A stretch of DNA of 31,809 bases. Source: Alphaproteobacteria bacterium. GTDB taxonomy: Bacteria; Pseudomonadota; Alphaproteobacteria; Rs-D84. The notes below the pieces were generated by a model, which made no database searches, had not been told where the DNA came from, and saw only the letters and a list, made by a program, of their open reading frames with translations. Within the stretch, counting starts at the first letter, position 1, and each line of letters starts with the position of its first letter. The translations under genes and the position numbers were made by a program. Below, piece after piece: positions 1 through 9,253 of the stretch. The stretch lies in NCBI GenBank assembly GCA_017650505.1, contig JAGCET010000017.1:1-31809 (forward strand), written 5' to 3'.

Positions 1-3000
1 ACCGTTTTCTCCATCTTGAAGTGTCAATCTACACCCGGTGGCCGGAACAGTTTCACCATTATAAGCCACGGCGGGTATCAAAAACGTAGAACCAATGCTT
101 AAGTTCGAGTATGTTTTCACGTTTCCAGTTATCTGATACATGTTCTGATCGGTATAGTTACTGGCTATTAATTCAGTATAAACACTGTCGCCTGGTCTGC
201 AACTGAACTTTACCGTATATGCATCAACACACACACCATTTTGCATGGTGTATCCTTGGACACATTCCCAACTTGCAGTCAGTTGTACGGTATCTTGAAC
301 TGTCCAAACTAAATTGTCATAGGTGCCGGGATTTAAAATATGATTGGTCAGGTTTGTATCATCTATGGCGCCATCATTTGCAACTGTCCATCCATTAAAT
401 ACATACTCGTTGCCGGCATTGCAACTGGATGCATCGGCGATTGTTACATTGTTACGATTTTCATATGTGATGGTCTGATCGTTTGGCGCGGATCCGTTTT
501 CACCAACAATACCATTGCAATCATACGTAATGGTTTTGTCTTTCAGTCCAACAGTTCCATAAATTGTTCTATCCGCCGGACAATTCATAAAAAACGTATC
601 ACCAGCAAGGTTTCGGGAACCACCGCCACACACATTTCCGTACCCTTCTGGTACTGGGCTGGGTACCTCCCATGCCCACTCCAGTGATGCTGTATCAGCC
701 CAATTCACATATTCACTTTTTATTGAACACGCCGAACCGTAGGTAGAGCCAGTTAGGCCAGGCAACGGCTGCTGCTGATTAAGGGTCATCTGCCACACCA
801 ATTGCGGATCGGCGGTTTGTGCGATATTATCAGCCCCCTCACAAACAAAACTTACATTATACGTTTTATCAACGCATTCACCATTTACGATTTCTTGGGT
901 TGGATCGTCACATTTCCATTGTGCGGTCAAGGTAACGGCCCCCAAATTCCAATCTTGACCATAAGAACCAGGATCCAATAATGTTTCGGCTGCGTTATCG
1001 GCTTTCCATTTATGGAAACTTGCACCCTGAATCTGATTGCATCCCGTCGGCTGCGTAATAGTCACATTATTACAGTTATCATATTTTACAACAAAGTCAC
1101 CTGGGGCCGTACCACCCGCAATGCCACAATCGTAATGTATTGTATGTGTTAAATTACTCATGCCATTCAGACTAAATGTCAAGTGATCGTTTACCGGCCA
1201 CTCAAAATCCCCTGGGGTTGCGGTGCTACTACCCGGTGTATATGCCCACGATGCCGAAGGACTAACACTTGGCTTATATATACCCGTTTGTCCACATGAC
1301 GGCAGATCTGTTCTTAATTCACATAATTGCAGTGATGGTAATGTGGTATGGAACCCTTGGCGCATTCCTGTTATATCATCAAATTCTTCAATATTGGGAT
1401 TTACAAATGGATACTGTCCATTGAGGCCTTGACACCTAAATGTCCCGGTAAACGTATCAACACACACACCATTCACGACTATCTGGTTTGGATTGTTGCA
1501 TATCCATTGGCCGACAAAAGTGCGTGCACCAAACCCAGTCCAGTCAATGCTGTTTTCGGCCGCAGGATCAGCAGATAACACTTCCCCAGAATCAAACATA
1601 GCATCGGTGTAAAATGTTCCTTGCCCCTGTGATGCAGTGGTAACCTTCCATTTAAATGTTGCATTCTGAACCGCATCACCACAGATAGTGGATGACGGCA
1701 TTGTGATACCATCAAAGCAATTTCTATAATTATAAGACACTTCTTGGACTGTCTCACCATCCGCCGAACATTTATAAGAAAACTTATAGGGATTGCTCAC
1801 AAGCGACGTAGAAAAATCTAGGTCATCCTCGCATGGCCAATCAAAGGCGCCAGAACCAGGTACAGATGAGCCAACACCATTACAATTATAGTGCCACCTA
1901 TCACCGGACCTAGTATTGAATGCCGAAAAACAGTCCGGCAAATTGTCCGTGTTTAGTACACAGACACTGGTCTGTGGCGGTGTGACCGAACCGTGAAAGG
2001 CTATCCCCGTTTCTGGATTACTGTGCAAATCTGAATCGGATGCCACAAGAATCGGTGTTTGATTATATTGTGAACTGTTACAAGCCCAGGTCGCTGTATA
2101 CGTTTCCGGGGCGGCCCATTCTGCGGTTATTGTTGCCGAACCACTTGTCACGCCCAGGTATTCTGATGTGCACGGAATTTGAACGCCACCGTCATACAAC
2201 TGATCGTGCCTTTCGCCGCCTTCGGGTAATTGCCACCCGCTAAATGTATAATTATCATCCGCCGTCAATGCCGCGGCCAGGTTGAAATTGCCACCATATT
2301 CGCACGTGCCGCCCGCCGGCGCACTGCCGTGTCCATTATTATTGTACGCCAATGTTATTGTATTCGGCACACACATATTCTTGTCATTATCAAAATGGTA
2401 TCCAGGATCACAATACACCGCAAACAACCAATTTTGGGCAGAATTTGTAGAATAATTTGATTGAATTTGTGCGCCGTTTTTATCAAATATTAATTGCCAC
2501 GGTTTGGTATACGATTCGCTGTATCCGACAAACGTTGCACCATCGGTTGGTGTTGGGGGGGTTAATGGAAACGATTCAAATGCGATGCTGCACCCAGAAT
2601 CGCTAAACCAATTGGTGCCATCCCCAGACAACTTATATAACGTACCATTAACGTTCGCTACCACGCCATGCTGCGCACCTTCTTGGGTATCATTAAATAT
2701 TACCTCGTTACAATTAGGCGTATATTGTGCAATCAATGTGACCGATTGAGTAAAATTGGGTATGGCACCGACAACATACGTTGTGTCCGTGGTCCCCGAA
2801 AGCAACCATTTGCCGGCAAAAGTATATCCACTGGCCTCCTGACAATTTGCATGTGCCAAGTTTTGAATTGCGTAATCAGAACCAACATTTGTATCAGTTA
2901 CTGGATCGTTGGTCGTGGGTATACCATATGGTGCACCACAATCGTACGTCACACTAATCTTGGGTTGTTCCGTCCATGACGCGGTTATTGTTGCCGAACC

Positions 3001-4578
3001 ACTTGTCACCCCAAGTGATGCCGATGTGCACGGAATCTCTGTTCCGCCGGCCAATGGAACGTTCGATTTAATCGCACCTGGCATTCCCGGTATCAACCAT
3101 CCGTCAAAAGTATACCCATCATCCGCCGTCAATGCCGCGGCCAAGTTGAAATTAGTACCATACTGACACGTACCCGATTCGGGCGCGGTTCCATGCCCAT
3201 CATTATCATAGTTTATTGTTATAGTATTCGGTGTATACTGGGCAACTAACCCGGCCGATGCAATGAATTCGGGTGTGTCGCCAACGTTCAAAAGTGTGCC
3301 AGATTTATTGTCCAACCATTTACCACTGAAACTATACCCCGGGGCGGCTTCGCACTTGGCCGCGGCCAAAGTTTTGACCACGTAATCATTCCCAATATTA
3401 TAATCTATGACCGGCCCGCCAGTGGTGGCACTTCCGTGTTCGCCACAATCATATTCTACATAAATTCCATATTGCGCAACCAATGTTATATCATCGATTA
3501 AAGATTGTATTCGGTCGCCGGGGGCATAATAAGTGTTCTGGGTTCCACTAAGCAACCATTGTGTAAAGGCCTTTCCGGTGGGTGCTTTACACTTAGTTTC
3601 TCCAAAAGGCCGAACCTTATAATTTGCATCCCACGTGTCGACAGTTTGTCCCCCCTCCGACGTGCCACCCCCACAATCATAAGTGATTGTTGGGGACGTT
3701 GTTGTGCCACAATCCCATCCCGCGGTTAATGTAATACTACCATCGGTACACAAATCGTCTGTCCAATTCTCAGATACAGGCGGAATATAACCATCGCCCG
3801 TGACTGCACCCCCATAATACTGAGTATCGCCCAAGTAATAACCCGTAAATTCACAGTTATCTGTGGCGATTGGAACACATTTGGGTGATAAATTAGGTGC
3901 AGTTCCACCGGTATAATGATCGTTTGTCATACAATTCTGTTCAACCGTACCATGGGCGCCAGCATTCAACAAAATCTCAACGTCGCAGTCCGTTTCATCT
4001 TCGCCGTCTTTATATGCGGCAACCAATGTCACATTGCTACTTGGCGTAGGCAGTGTGTCGCCCACTGCATACGTGGTGTTGGTTCCCTGAACCATCCATG
4101 TTTTAAAAGATTTTCCACTGGGGGCGTTGCAATTTGCATATCTCAAATTACCAACCGTGTAATTTTCTTCCCAATTATCGATGCGGCCATTACCAGTCCC
4201 ATCACCACATTCGTATATTACCTTATGACTACAAACCCAACCCGCAGTCAGTGTAATATTAGCATTATTACACAAATCATTTGTCCAATTTTCAGATACA
4301 GGTGAAATATCACCATTGCCCAGTGCGGTAGTCCCATAATATTGAGCGTCACCCGAATAATAACCTGTAAATTCACAGTCATCTTTGGAGATTGGAATAC
4401 ATTTTGGTGATAAATTAGGTGCAGTTCCACCGGTATAATGGTTTGTTATACAATTTTGTTCAACCGTACCGTGGTCACCACCATTCAATAAAATTTCAAC
4501 GTCGCAGTCTGCTGCATTAACGGTACCAACGAATGCAAAAACAGCCCAAAAAACCGCTAAAAACCGCAGGATTTTCAT
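1..4578 (-). CDS. Giant secreted cysteine-rich repeat protein, partial (3' end beyond window)
   Basis: I read this frame codon by codon from the ATG at 4578 to position 1: 1526 codons with no stop, so the gene continues beyond the left edge. A GGGAG ribosome-binding site lies 4-5 nt before the ATG. Residues 1-22 form a signal peptide (charged KILR start, hydrophobic core, VNA cleavage site), so the product is exported. The mature part is a chain of units with recurring pattern YDCG...C...GY.F..W...TLTA.W, resembling the Listeria-Bacteroides (InlB B-repeat/Flg_new) modules of surface proteins. Cysteines recur throughout. Residues about 22-112 and 196-287 are near duplicates, and further duplicated blocks occur near 2123-2280 and 2981-3144. 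No catalytic domain is visible. A surface or adhesin role is inferred from the architecture; the anchor would lie in the missing C-terminus. Confidence 0.85.
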   Translation of the reverse strand, partial: MKILRFLAVFWAVFAFVGTVNAADCDVEILLNGGDHGTVEQNCITNHYTGGTAPNLSPKCIPISKDDCEFTGYYSGDAQYYGTTALGNGDISPVSENWTNDLCNNANITLTAGWVCSHKVIYECGDGTGNGRIDNWEENYTVGNLRYANCNAPSGKSFKTWMVQGTNTTYAVGDTLPTPSSNVTLVAAYKDGEDETDCDVEILLNAGAHGTVEQNCMTNDHYTGGTAPNLSPKCVPIATDNCEFTGYYLGDTQYYGGAVTGDGYIPPVSENWTDDLCTDGSITLTAGWDCGTTTSPTITYDCGGGTSEGGQTVDTWDANYKVRPFGETKCKAPTGKAFTQWLLSGTQNTYYAPGDRIQSLIDDITLVAQYGIYVEYDCGEHGSATTGGPVIDYNIGNDYVVKTLAAAKCEAAPGYSFSGKWLDNKSGTLLNVGDTPEFIASAGLVAQYTPNTITINYDNDGHGTAPESGTCQYGTNFNLAAALTADDGYTFDGWLIPGMPGAIKSNVPLAGGTEIPCTSASLGVTSGSATITASWTEQPKISVTYDCGAPYGIPTTNDPVTDTNVGSDYAIQNLAHANCQEASGYTFAGKWLLSGTTDTTYVVGAIPNFTQSVTLIAQYTPNCNEVIFNDTQEGAQHGVVANVNGTLYKLSGDGTNWFSDSGCSIAFESFPLTPPTPTDGATFVGYSESYTKPWQLIFDKNGAQIQSNYSTNSAQNWLFAVYCDPGYHFDNDKNMCVPNTITLAYNNNGHGSAPAGGTCEYGGNFNLAAALTADDNYTFSGWQLPEGGERHDQLYDGGVQIPCTSEYLGVTSGSATITAEWAAPETYTATWACNSSQYNQTPILVASDSDLHSNPETGIAFHGSVTPPQTSVCVLNTDNLPDCFSAFNTRSGDRWHYNCNGVGSSVPGSGAFDWPCEDDLDFSTSLVSNPYKFSYKCSADGETVQEVSYNYRNCFDGITMPSSTICGDAVQNATFKWKVTTASQGQGTFYTDAMFDSGEVLSADPAAENSIDWTGFGARTFVGQWICNNPNQIVVNGVCVDTFTGTFRCQGLNGQYPFVNPNIEEFDDITGMRQGFHTTLPSLQLCELRTDLPSCGQTGIYKPSVSPSASWAYTPGSSTATPGDFEWPVNDHLTFSLNGMSNLTHTIHYDCGIAGGTAPGDFVVKYDNCNNVTITQPTGCNQIQGASFHKWKADNAAETLLDPGSYGQDWNLGAVTLTAQWKCDDPTQEIVNGECVDKTYNVSFVCEGADNIAQTADPQLVWQMTLNQQQPLPGLTGSTYGSACSIKSEYVNWADTASLEWAWEVPSPVPEGYGNVCGGGSRNLAGDTFFMNCPADRTIYGTVGLKDKTITYDCNGIVGENGSAPNDQTITYENRNNVTIADASSCNAGNEYVFNGWTVANDGAIDDTNLTNHILNPGTYDNLVWTVQDTVQLTASWECVQGYTMQNGVCVDAYTVKFSCRPGDSVYTELIASNYTDQNMYQITGNVKTYSNLSIGSTFLIPAVAYNGETVPATGCRLTLQDGENG
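2123..3144 (-). repeat. Second pair of duplicated segments inside the giant repeat gene
   Basis: A 29-bp stretch at 2123-2151 recurs exactly at 2981-3009, and a 26-bp stretch at 2254-2279 recurs at 3118-3143. The distance between the two stretches is conserved within a few bases in both copies, so a ~160-bp module has been duplicated about 860 bp apart. It encodes the AALTADD.YTF.GW part and the GVTSGSATITA.W part of a repeat unit. Confidence 0.8.
3720..4515 (-). repeat. Duplicated ~270-bp blocks inside the giant repeat gene
   Basis: Positions 4245-4515 and 3720-3993 align base for base with only scattered, mostly third-position, differences. Both encode DCDVEILLN.G..GTVEQNC, a TGGTAPNLSPKC segment and CEFTGYY. 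The unit is therefore a recent segmental duplication within the gene rather than just protein-level similarity. About 250 bp of unrelated repeat sequence separates the copies. Confidence 0.85.
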
Positions 4579-4633
4579 TTTTCTCCCTTTCTTTCATACC
4601 CAGTCTAGAAAATTTTTATATACCAAGGCAAGT

Positions 4634-4670
4634 AAAAAATTTCACGCCACGAGATAAAATGTGGCGTGAA
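4634..4670 (-). terminator. Rho-independent terminator after tRNA(CAU)
   Basis: TTCACGCCAC at 4641-4650 pairs perfectly with GTGGCGTGAA at 4661-4670 (10-bp stem, 10-nt loop). Read on the minus strand it is followed by a run of T, the usual intrinsic terminator form. It ends transcription from the tRNA gene and separates it from the giant surface-protein gene starting at 4578. Confidence 0.75.
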
Positions 4671-4729
4671 CGATTTTTCAATTATAATTGAGAAATCAGA
4701 CTCCGAAATTGCCACTGGCAAAGACGGAA

Positions 4730-4806
4730 TGGTGGGTTATGTAGGACTCGAACCCACGACCAAAGCGTTATGAGCGCTCCGCTCTAACCAACTGAGCTAA
4801 TAACCC
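4730..4806 (-). tRNA. tRNA with CAU anticodon (elongator Met or Ile2)
   Basis: On the minus strand the acceptor stem GGGTTAT (4800-4806) pairs with ATAACCC (4734-4740). The D arm GCTCAGTTGGTTAGAGC, the anticodon loop CTCATAA (CAU) and the T arm with TTCGAGT are all present. The discriminator base is A and the 3' CCA is encoded (4730-4732). CAU can be elongator methionine or, after lysidine modification, isoleucine; I cannot decide between them. The initiator is unlikely because the first acceptor pair G-C is intact. Confidence 0.93.
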
Positions 4807-4899
4807 AACGGCGGTATTATTATATATTTTATTCAATGTTGCAAGTTAAATTTTTTCTTTCCGCTTTATTTTCCAAAAAGTTTATGCCAAAATGCGAAT

Positions 4900-6168
4900 A
4901 TGTCTGAAATCGTTCCTATTTTAAGTCCTGAACAGATGCGTGCATTCAATGCCATCGAACATACGCATTCAAATGTTCTGATTTTGGGCAGTGCTGGTAC
5001 CGGAAAATCAACATTTGTAAATTACCTTAAAACCGCGACAAAAAAGCGCATTGTTTGCGCTTGCCCAACGGCGGTGGCCGCATTGAACATCGGCGGGCAA
5101 ACTATACATTCACTGTTCCAGATTCAGCCACGTGATTTCAATTTTCCGGAATTGTTGAAATTAAAGGCACGCGTGCGCAACGTCCTAACGGCGACCGACA
5201 TTTTGGTTTTGGATGAAGTATCTATGATTCCGCCGGATTTAATGGACGCAATGGATATATTGGCGCGGGCGGCACGCCGAAACAATGAACCCTTTGGCGG
5301 AATTCAGATTGTTGCCATCGGAGATTTGTTCCAATTGCCGCCGGTTATAACTCATGATGCTGAAAAGTATTATGTTGCCGAATACGGACATGAAAATGCG
5401 TACTTTTTTGACAGCAATGTGTACAGACGTTCCGAATTTATGCGGTTTAATTTCGATATGGTTTATCGGCAAAATGATATGCAATTACTAAATAACCTGG
5501 ATGCGTTGCGATTTGGAAAGTTGGACGGCCTTGGCTTTTTTAATGAATTAAAAATATCGGATGAAGGTCGTCGCAAAAATGCGGTTTTAATAACACCTTT
5601 TCGTGCCGTGGCCGAACGCATAAATGCCGAAAGGTTGGCCGAAATAAATGCGCCGGTTGTGCAATATGTTGGACAATTGACGGGGAATTTTTCTGAACGT
5701 GATGTACCCGCCCCAATGAATTTAGAATTAAAGGTTGGTGCATTGGTTGTGTTTGTTCGCAATGGCGACAGTTGGCACAATGGTTCTATGGGAATTGTTC
5801 GGGCATTGGGCGCACGCGAAATAACGGTGGAATTGTTGAATAATACGCATGATACCGTCACGGTAAAGCCCGAAAAATGGCAAAAGATTGAATATTCACG
5901 TGATGAAAATGACAAATTAGTCGAAAATGAAACCGGCGCATATAAACAGTTTCCACTGATGCTTGGGTACGCCATGACAATACACAAGGCCCAGGGTAAA
6001 ACACTGGATGCTGTGATTGTTGATATATCGCGTGGTGCTTTTGCACACGGGCAAACCTATGTCGCATTGTCGCGCACACGCACGGCGGCCGATATGCATA
6101 TTGCGCGCCCACTTTCCGCGCGTGATGTTATATTCGACCCTCGTGTGTTGGAATTTGTGAATAATTAA
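4900..6168 (+). CDS. PIF1/RecD-like superfamily 1B DNA helicase
   Basis: The 422-residue product has a Walker A motif GSAGTGKS at 30-37, a PTAVAALNIGGQTIHSLF segment typical of PIF1-family helicases, and Walker B LVLDEVSMI around 102-109 (D105, E106). GDLFQLPPV (motif III) and YRQ (motif IV) follow. The C-terminal UvrD_C_2/RecD-type segment is GYAMTIHKAQGKTLD, then YVALSRT. Family members are 5'-3' DNA helicases that unwind G-quadruplexes, R-loops or stalled forks; the exact role here is not visible. It is a compact form without extra domains. No clear Shine-Dalgarno precedes the ATG. Its stop overlaps that of convergent rimI by 4 bp. Confidence 0.88.
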   Translation: MSEIVPILSPEQMRAFNAIEHTHSNVLILGSAGTGKSTFVNYLKTATKKRIVCACPTAVAALNIGGQTIHSLFQIQPRDFNFPELLKLKARVRNVLTATDILVLDEVSMIPPDLMDAMDILARAARRNNEPFGGIQIVAIGDLFQLPPVITHDAEKYYVAEYGHENAYFFDSNVYRRSEFMRFNFDMVYRQNDMQLLNNLDALRFGKLDGLGFFNELKISDEGRRKNAVLITPFRAVAERINAERLAEINAPVVQYVGQLTGNFSERDVPAPMNLELKVGALVVFVRNGDSWHNGSMGIVRALGAREITVELLNNTHDTVTVKPEKWQKIEYSRDENDKLVENETGAYKQFPLMLGYAMTIHKAQGKTLDAVIVDISRGAFAHGQTYVALSRTRTAADMHIARPLSARDVIFDPRVLEFVNN

Positions 6169-6569
6169 ATATATTTTTCCATCAAAATTGTATCGATACC
6201 GTCACAGTACTTTGGGTTGCGGTCGGTTTGAACAAATCCGCATTTTTTATAAAGTGCAATCGCCGGTGTATTCTCGGCGGAAACCTCTAAAAATATTTTT
6301 TTAGCGCCCACTTTTTTTATTTCATTTTCCATTATCCCAAGCATAGCAATCGCAATTCCACCACCACGGACATCGGGATGCACACCAATTGTGATAATTT
6401 CAGCCTCATTCGCAATAGTGCGCCAAACGATAAAGCCGTTCGCGGACGCAACAATTTCACATCCCGATTGTTTCAATTTCGAAAAATCGTCTGCGTTCCA
6501 CGATTGATGCGGAAAGCAAAGTTTATGAAGTTCAGCAAGTTTATTTAACACTTTTGTTTTCTTCTGCAT
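6165..6569 (-). CDS. rimI: GNAT acetyltransferase, probable ribosomal protein S18-alanine N-acetyltransferase
   Basis: This is a 134-residue GNAT-fold protein. The N-terminal LHKLCFPHQSW segment matches the start of the RimI family. The acetyl-CoA pyrophosphate-binding loop VRGGGIAIAML is followed by the AENTPAIALYKKCGF helix typical of RimI. It would acetylate the N-terminal alanine of ribosomal protein S18 using acetyl-CoA, although GNAT substrate assignment by sequence is imperfect. I chose the ATG at 6569; the longer frame to 6641 adds 24 residues lying wholly inside tsaB and not resembling RimI. It overlaps the end of tsaB by 29 bp. The tsaB-rimI pairing is common in bacteria and strengthens the call. 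Confidence 0.82.
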   Translation of the reverse strand: MQKKTKVLNKLAELHKLCFPHQSWNADDFSKLKQSGCEIVASANGFIVWRTIANEAEIITIGVHPDVRGGGIAIAMLGIMENEIKKVGAKKIFLEVSAENTPAIALYKKCGFVQTDRNPKYCDGIDTILMEKYI

Positions 6570-7086
6570 AACTTGGGCGCAGGTACATTGGAACAACTGG
6601 TTCCAAATTGCCGCTTTCCAGTTTTTTGCGGACAATATCAACGCCCAACCTTAAATCGAATGGTTTGTGCCCAACGGTGCGCGGGCATTTCATTTGTTCG
6701 GTTTCCACTTCTTCGATTGTCATAGTACATGGTGCATGGTGTGCGGACGCCACAAAGAAATCGCCACGCCCGGAATCTATTGCGACAAACGCATCCGGGG
6801 TTGCGGCCATATATAATTCAAACGCACTTATTCCAACGACAGGAATATTCAGGCCAATTGCAATCCCCTTGGCATAGGCAATTCCTATACGAATTCCGGT
6901 AAAACTGCCCGGTCCAACGACGACCCCAATGGCGGTTATGTCGCGCCACGTGGCACCGCATTCGGCCAAAAAAGATTCCGCCATTTGGGGCAGGGCGACC
7001 GATTGTTTTTCAACCTCTATCGCCTTGTGCTGGCCATCCAATATAAATTCTAATCCATTTCCCGAAGTGTTTATAATAAAGATCAT
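6541..7086 (-). CDS. tsaB: tRNA threonylcarbamoyladenosine biosynthesis protein TsaB
   Basis: The 181-residue product starts IFIINTSGNGLEF, the degenerate ASKHA opening of TsaB. It carries the diagnostic GPGSFTGIRIGIAYAKG segment around residues 60-76 and the YLRPSYAE ending that TsaB shares across bacteria. TsaB is the scaffold partner of TsaD (with TsaE) in making t6A37 on ANN-decoding tRNAs. The gene starts in an ATGA overlap with the upstream hypothetical gene and overlaps rimI, so the four genes from lon are probably one operon. mtaB, which methylthiolates t6A to ms2t6A, lies elsewhere in the same window. Confidence 0.93.
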   Translation of the reverse strand: MIFIINTSGNGLEFILDGQHKAIEVEKQSVALPQMAESFLAECGATWRDITAIGVVVGPGSFTGIRIGIAYAKGIAIGLNIPVVGISAFELYMAATPDAFVAIDSGRGDFFVASAHHAPCTMTIEEVETEQMKCPRTVGHKPFDLRLGVDIVRKKLESGNLEPVVPMYLRPSYAEENKSVK

Positions 7087-7472
7087 TTTTGCAGTTCCTG
7101 TTGCTGTTTGGTATATTCTTTTTTTAATCTGCGATATATAAGAAATGCGGGTAATCCAGAATATTCTGTTTTATATAATCCGTGTGCCAGCGATTGGAAC
7201 GAGTCTTTTATTGTTGTTTGATAGACGATAAGATTATCAGCATTACGAAACTTTTGTGCAACTATTACATCTTTTTCATTTTTCGTCATCGTCTCTGTTA
7301 CATTAGAAAAATCTGTTGTGACATGCTGTGTGACATGCAAATGATATTTATTGTCAGAGTATTCATAATCTGGGGTCATATTTGCATTGTGGTGTAAATC
7401 ATTTATAGTCTGACAGATTTTGACGGCCTGTCGTATGTCATTTATCGCAGTCTTTAATTCTACCAATTTCAT
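7083..7472 (-). CDS. Hypothetical protein between lon and tsaB
   Basis: This 129-residue protein is not recognised. The N-terminal part (KLVELKTAINDIRQAVKICQ) is helical. The middle is polar with HLHVTQHVTTDFSNVTE, and the C-terminus is strongly basic and glutamine-rich. No signal peptide or membrane segment is evident. I chose the ATG at 7472 because a GGGAG Shine-Dalgarno lies 9 nt upstream; the longer frame to 7595 lies inside lon. It begins 13 bp after the lon stop and ends in an ATGA overlap with tsaB, so it is translationally coupled. It occupies the place where the Lon protease domain would be, but shows no Ser-Lys protease motif. Confidence 0.72.
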   Translation of the reverse strand: MKLVELKTAINDIRQAVKICQTINDLHHNANMTPDYEYSDNKYHLHVTQHVTTDFSNVTETMTKNEKDVIVAQKFRNADNLIVYQTTIKDSFQSLAHGLYKTEYSGLPAFLIYRRLKKEYTKQQQELQK

Positions 7473-7485
7473 TGATTTTATCTCC

Positions 7486-9243
7486 CTATATACTAACCCC
7501 GAACCCGATGCGTTTTGAAAATCCGGCGGATTGTCGCAACGATAATAAACCATCAATTTTTTCAATCGTAAATTCCGTCGGCGCATCTTCACCATTATTT
7601 TCCAACAAAGTCCGACGCAGAACCGCGGTCAATTCGCGTTGTAATTGGCGCACCCCCGATTCTGCGGTATATTTTCGAATAATATGACGGATTGCATCAT
7701 CTTTGATGTCTATATTATCCGGATTCCAACCGGTGTCCATTGCCGCACGCGCAATCAAGTGTTCGCGTGCTATTTGCACCTTTTCATCTTCACTGTATCC
7801 CGGAATTTCAATTATTTCCATACGGTCTTTCAGCGCGCCCGATAAATTCAAACTGTTCGCGGTTGCAATAAACATTACATTAGACAGGTCAAAGTCAACC
7901 TCAAGATAATGATCACGAAATGCCTTGTTCTGCTCTGGATCCAAAACCTCTAATAATGCAGATTCCGGGTCGCCGCGCCAATCACGTCCCATTTTATCTA
8001 TTTCATCCAATACAATTACGGGATTATTCACCTTGGTACGTTTTAACGCGTCCATAATCCGGCCCGGTTGCGACCCGATATATGTCTTGCGATGACCGCG
8101 AAAGTGCGCTTCATCCGAAACCCCACCAAGTGATATGCGGTGATATTTTCGACCCAACGCGGTCGCAATAGATTTGCACAAAGACGTCTTGCCCACGCCC
8201 GGCGCGCCAACAAAACATAAAATTCCACCACGTGCAGAACCCGTTTTCTTCATAACGGCAATGTGTTCCAGTATGCGTTCTTTGACCCCACGCATTCCAG
8301 AATGTTCGCTGTCCAATGTTTTGCGTGCGACATTCAAATCTATATCTGACTGCTCGGATTTGCCCCACGGCATTGCCAACAATTCTTCCAAATATGTTTT
8401 AATCAATCCACCTTCATTAGACATTGGTGACATATTACGCATACGTTTCCATTCTGTGATAGCTTTTTCTTTGACATCGTCGGGCATAGCAGACTTTTCA
8501 ATTTTTTTGCGCATATTCACCGTATCGGCCTCGCCATCGTCTTCGCCCATTTCTTTTTGTATGGCGCGCATTTTTTCCTGTAATATCGCCTCGCGCCGGC
8601 CTTGTTCCATTTGTGCACTAATACGACGGTTAATAGAATCTTCAACCTTGGCTGTTTCATATGCCATACGAACTTGCTCGAACAACAATACTAATTTGTC
8701 GTACCACAAAGGTGTCACCAAGATTTTTACAACAGTATCAAGATCTATTCCCATGGTTTGTGATATAGAATCAATAAACGCGGGCAGGGGATAATTCTGG
8801 ATTACACTGCGCAGTTTATCAATTTTAACCTTGCGGAATAATGACATAGCCTGAACGGTTTCAAAAATCTTTTCACGCATACGAATTGTGCGTTCTTCTG
8901 CGATATCATCACCCATCGGAATTTCGGTAATTTGGGCCGAAAACACCCCATCATTTACCGATATGTCATCCAATTTAACAACATTTGTCGTGCGAATAAT
9001 TGTATGAATTGTGCCGTCTGGCATATGCAAAACCTGGGCAATATCGCCGATTGTACCATATTCGTATAAATCTTCGGGCGTGGACGGGTATGCCATACTG
9101 TGTTGCGGTGCCAAAACGATGTGCCCCCGCGCCCCCGCGGCAATATCAACACACGAAATAGACGTTGGATTATCCACATAGATTGGCACCGTCATATCAG
9201 GGTGCACAACTAAATCACGACAAGGTAAAATAAATTCTTTCAT
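7486..9243 (-). CDS. lon: Lon-type AAA+ protein lacking the protease domain
   Basis: The product has 585 residues, against about 780-820 for Lon. The N-terminal LON substrate-binding domain and the coiled helical linker (residues about 1-300) precede the AAA+ module. Walker A is GAPGVGKT with Lys352, Walker B is VIVLDEID with D413/E414, sensor 1 is FIATAN, and the arginine segment LKDRMEIIEIPGY follows. The alpha-subdomain with YTAESGVRQLQREL is complete. Translation ends at TAG (7486) just after KRIGFGVSI, where Lon normally continues into the GLAWT start of the S16 peptidase domain. Neither the Ser nor the Lys of the catalytic dyad is encoded here, and the frame beyond the stop does not resemble it. 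It may act as an ATP-driven unfoldase or chaperone, or be a decaying gene. It has a heat-shock-like promoter and no Shine-Dalgarno. Confidence 0.88.
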   Translation of the reverse strand: MKEFILPCRDLVVHPDMTVPIYVDNPTSISCVDIAAGARGHIVLAPQHSMAYPSTPEDLYEYGTIGDIAQVLHMPDGTIHTIIRTTNVVKLDDISVNDGVFSAQITEIPMGDDIAEERTIRMREKIFETVQAMSLFRKVKIDKLRSVIQNYPLPAFIDSISQTMGIDLDTVVKILVTPLWYDKLVLLFEQVRMAYETAKVEDSINRRISAQMEQGRREAILQEKMRAIQKEMGEDDGEADTVNMRKKIEKSAMPDDVKEKAITEWKRMRNMSPMSNEGGLIKTYLEELLAMPWGKSEQSDIDLNVARKTLDSEHSGMRGVKERILEHIAVMKKTGSARGGILCFVGAPGVGKTSLCKSIATALGRKYHRISLGGVSDEAHFRGHRKTYIGSQPGRIMDALKRTKVNNPVIVLDEIDKMGRDWRGDPESALLEVLDPEQNKAFRDHYLEVDFDLSNVMFIATANSLNLSGALKDRMEIIEIPGYSEDEKVQIAREHLIARAAMDTGWNPDNIDIKDDAIRHIIRKYTAESGVRQLQRELTAVLRRTLLENNGEDAPTEFTIEKIDGLLSLRQSAGFSKRIGFGVSI

Positions 9244-9253
9244 AGCAGGAATA

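Noticed and set aside
340..687. Plus-strand frames antisense to the giant gene (also 1223-1432, 2040-2243, 2504-3166, 3916-4305)
   Set aside because: They lie entirely opposite the continuous 1526-codon frame, have no ribosome-binding sites, and read as low-complexity antisense of a repeat protein.
6570..6641. N-terminal extension of rimI to 6641
   Set aside because: The added residues are encoded inside tsaB and do not resemble the RimI N-terminus.
8174..8794. 206-residue plus-strand frame
   Set aside because: It is antisense to the AAA+ part of lon and rich in Ser and Ile as expected of a shadow frame.
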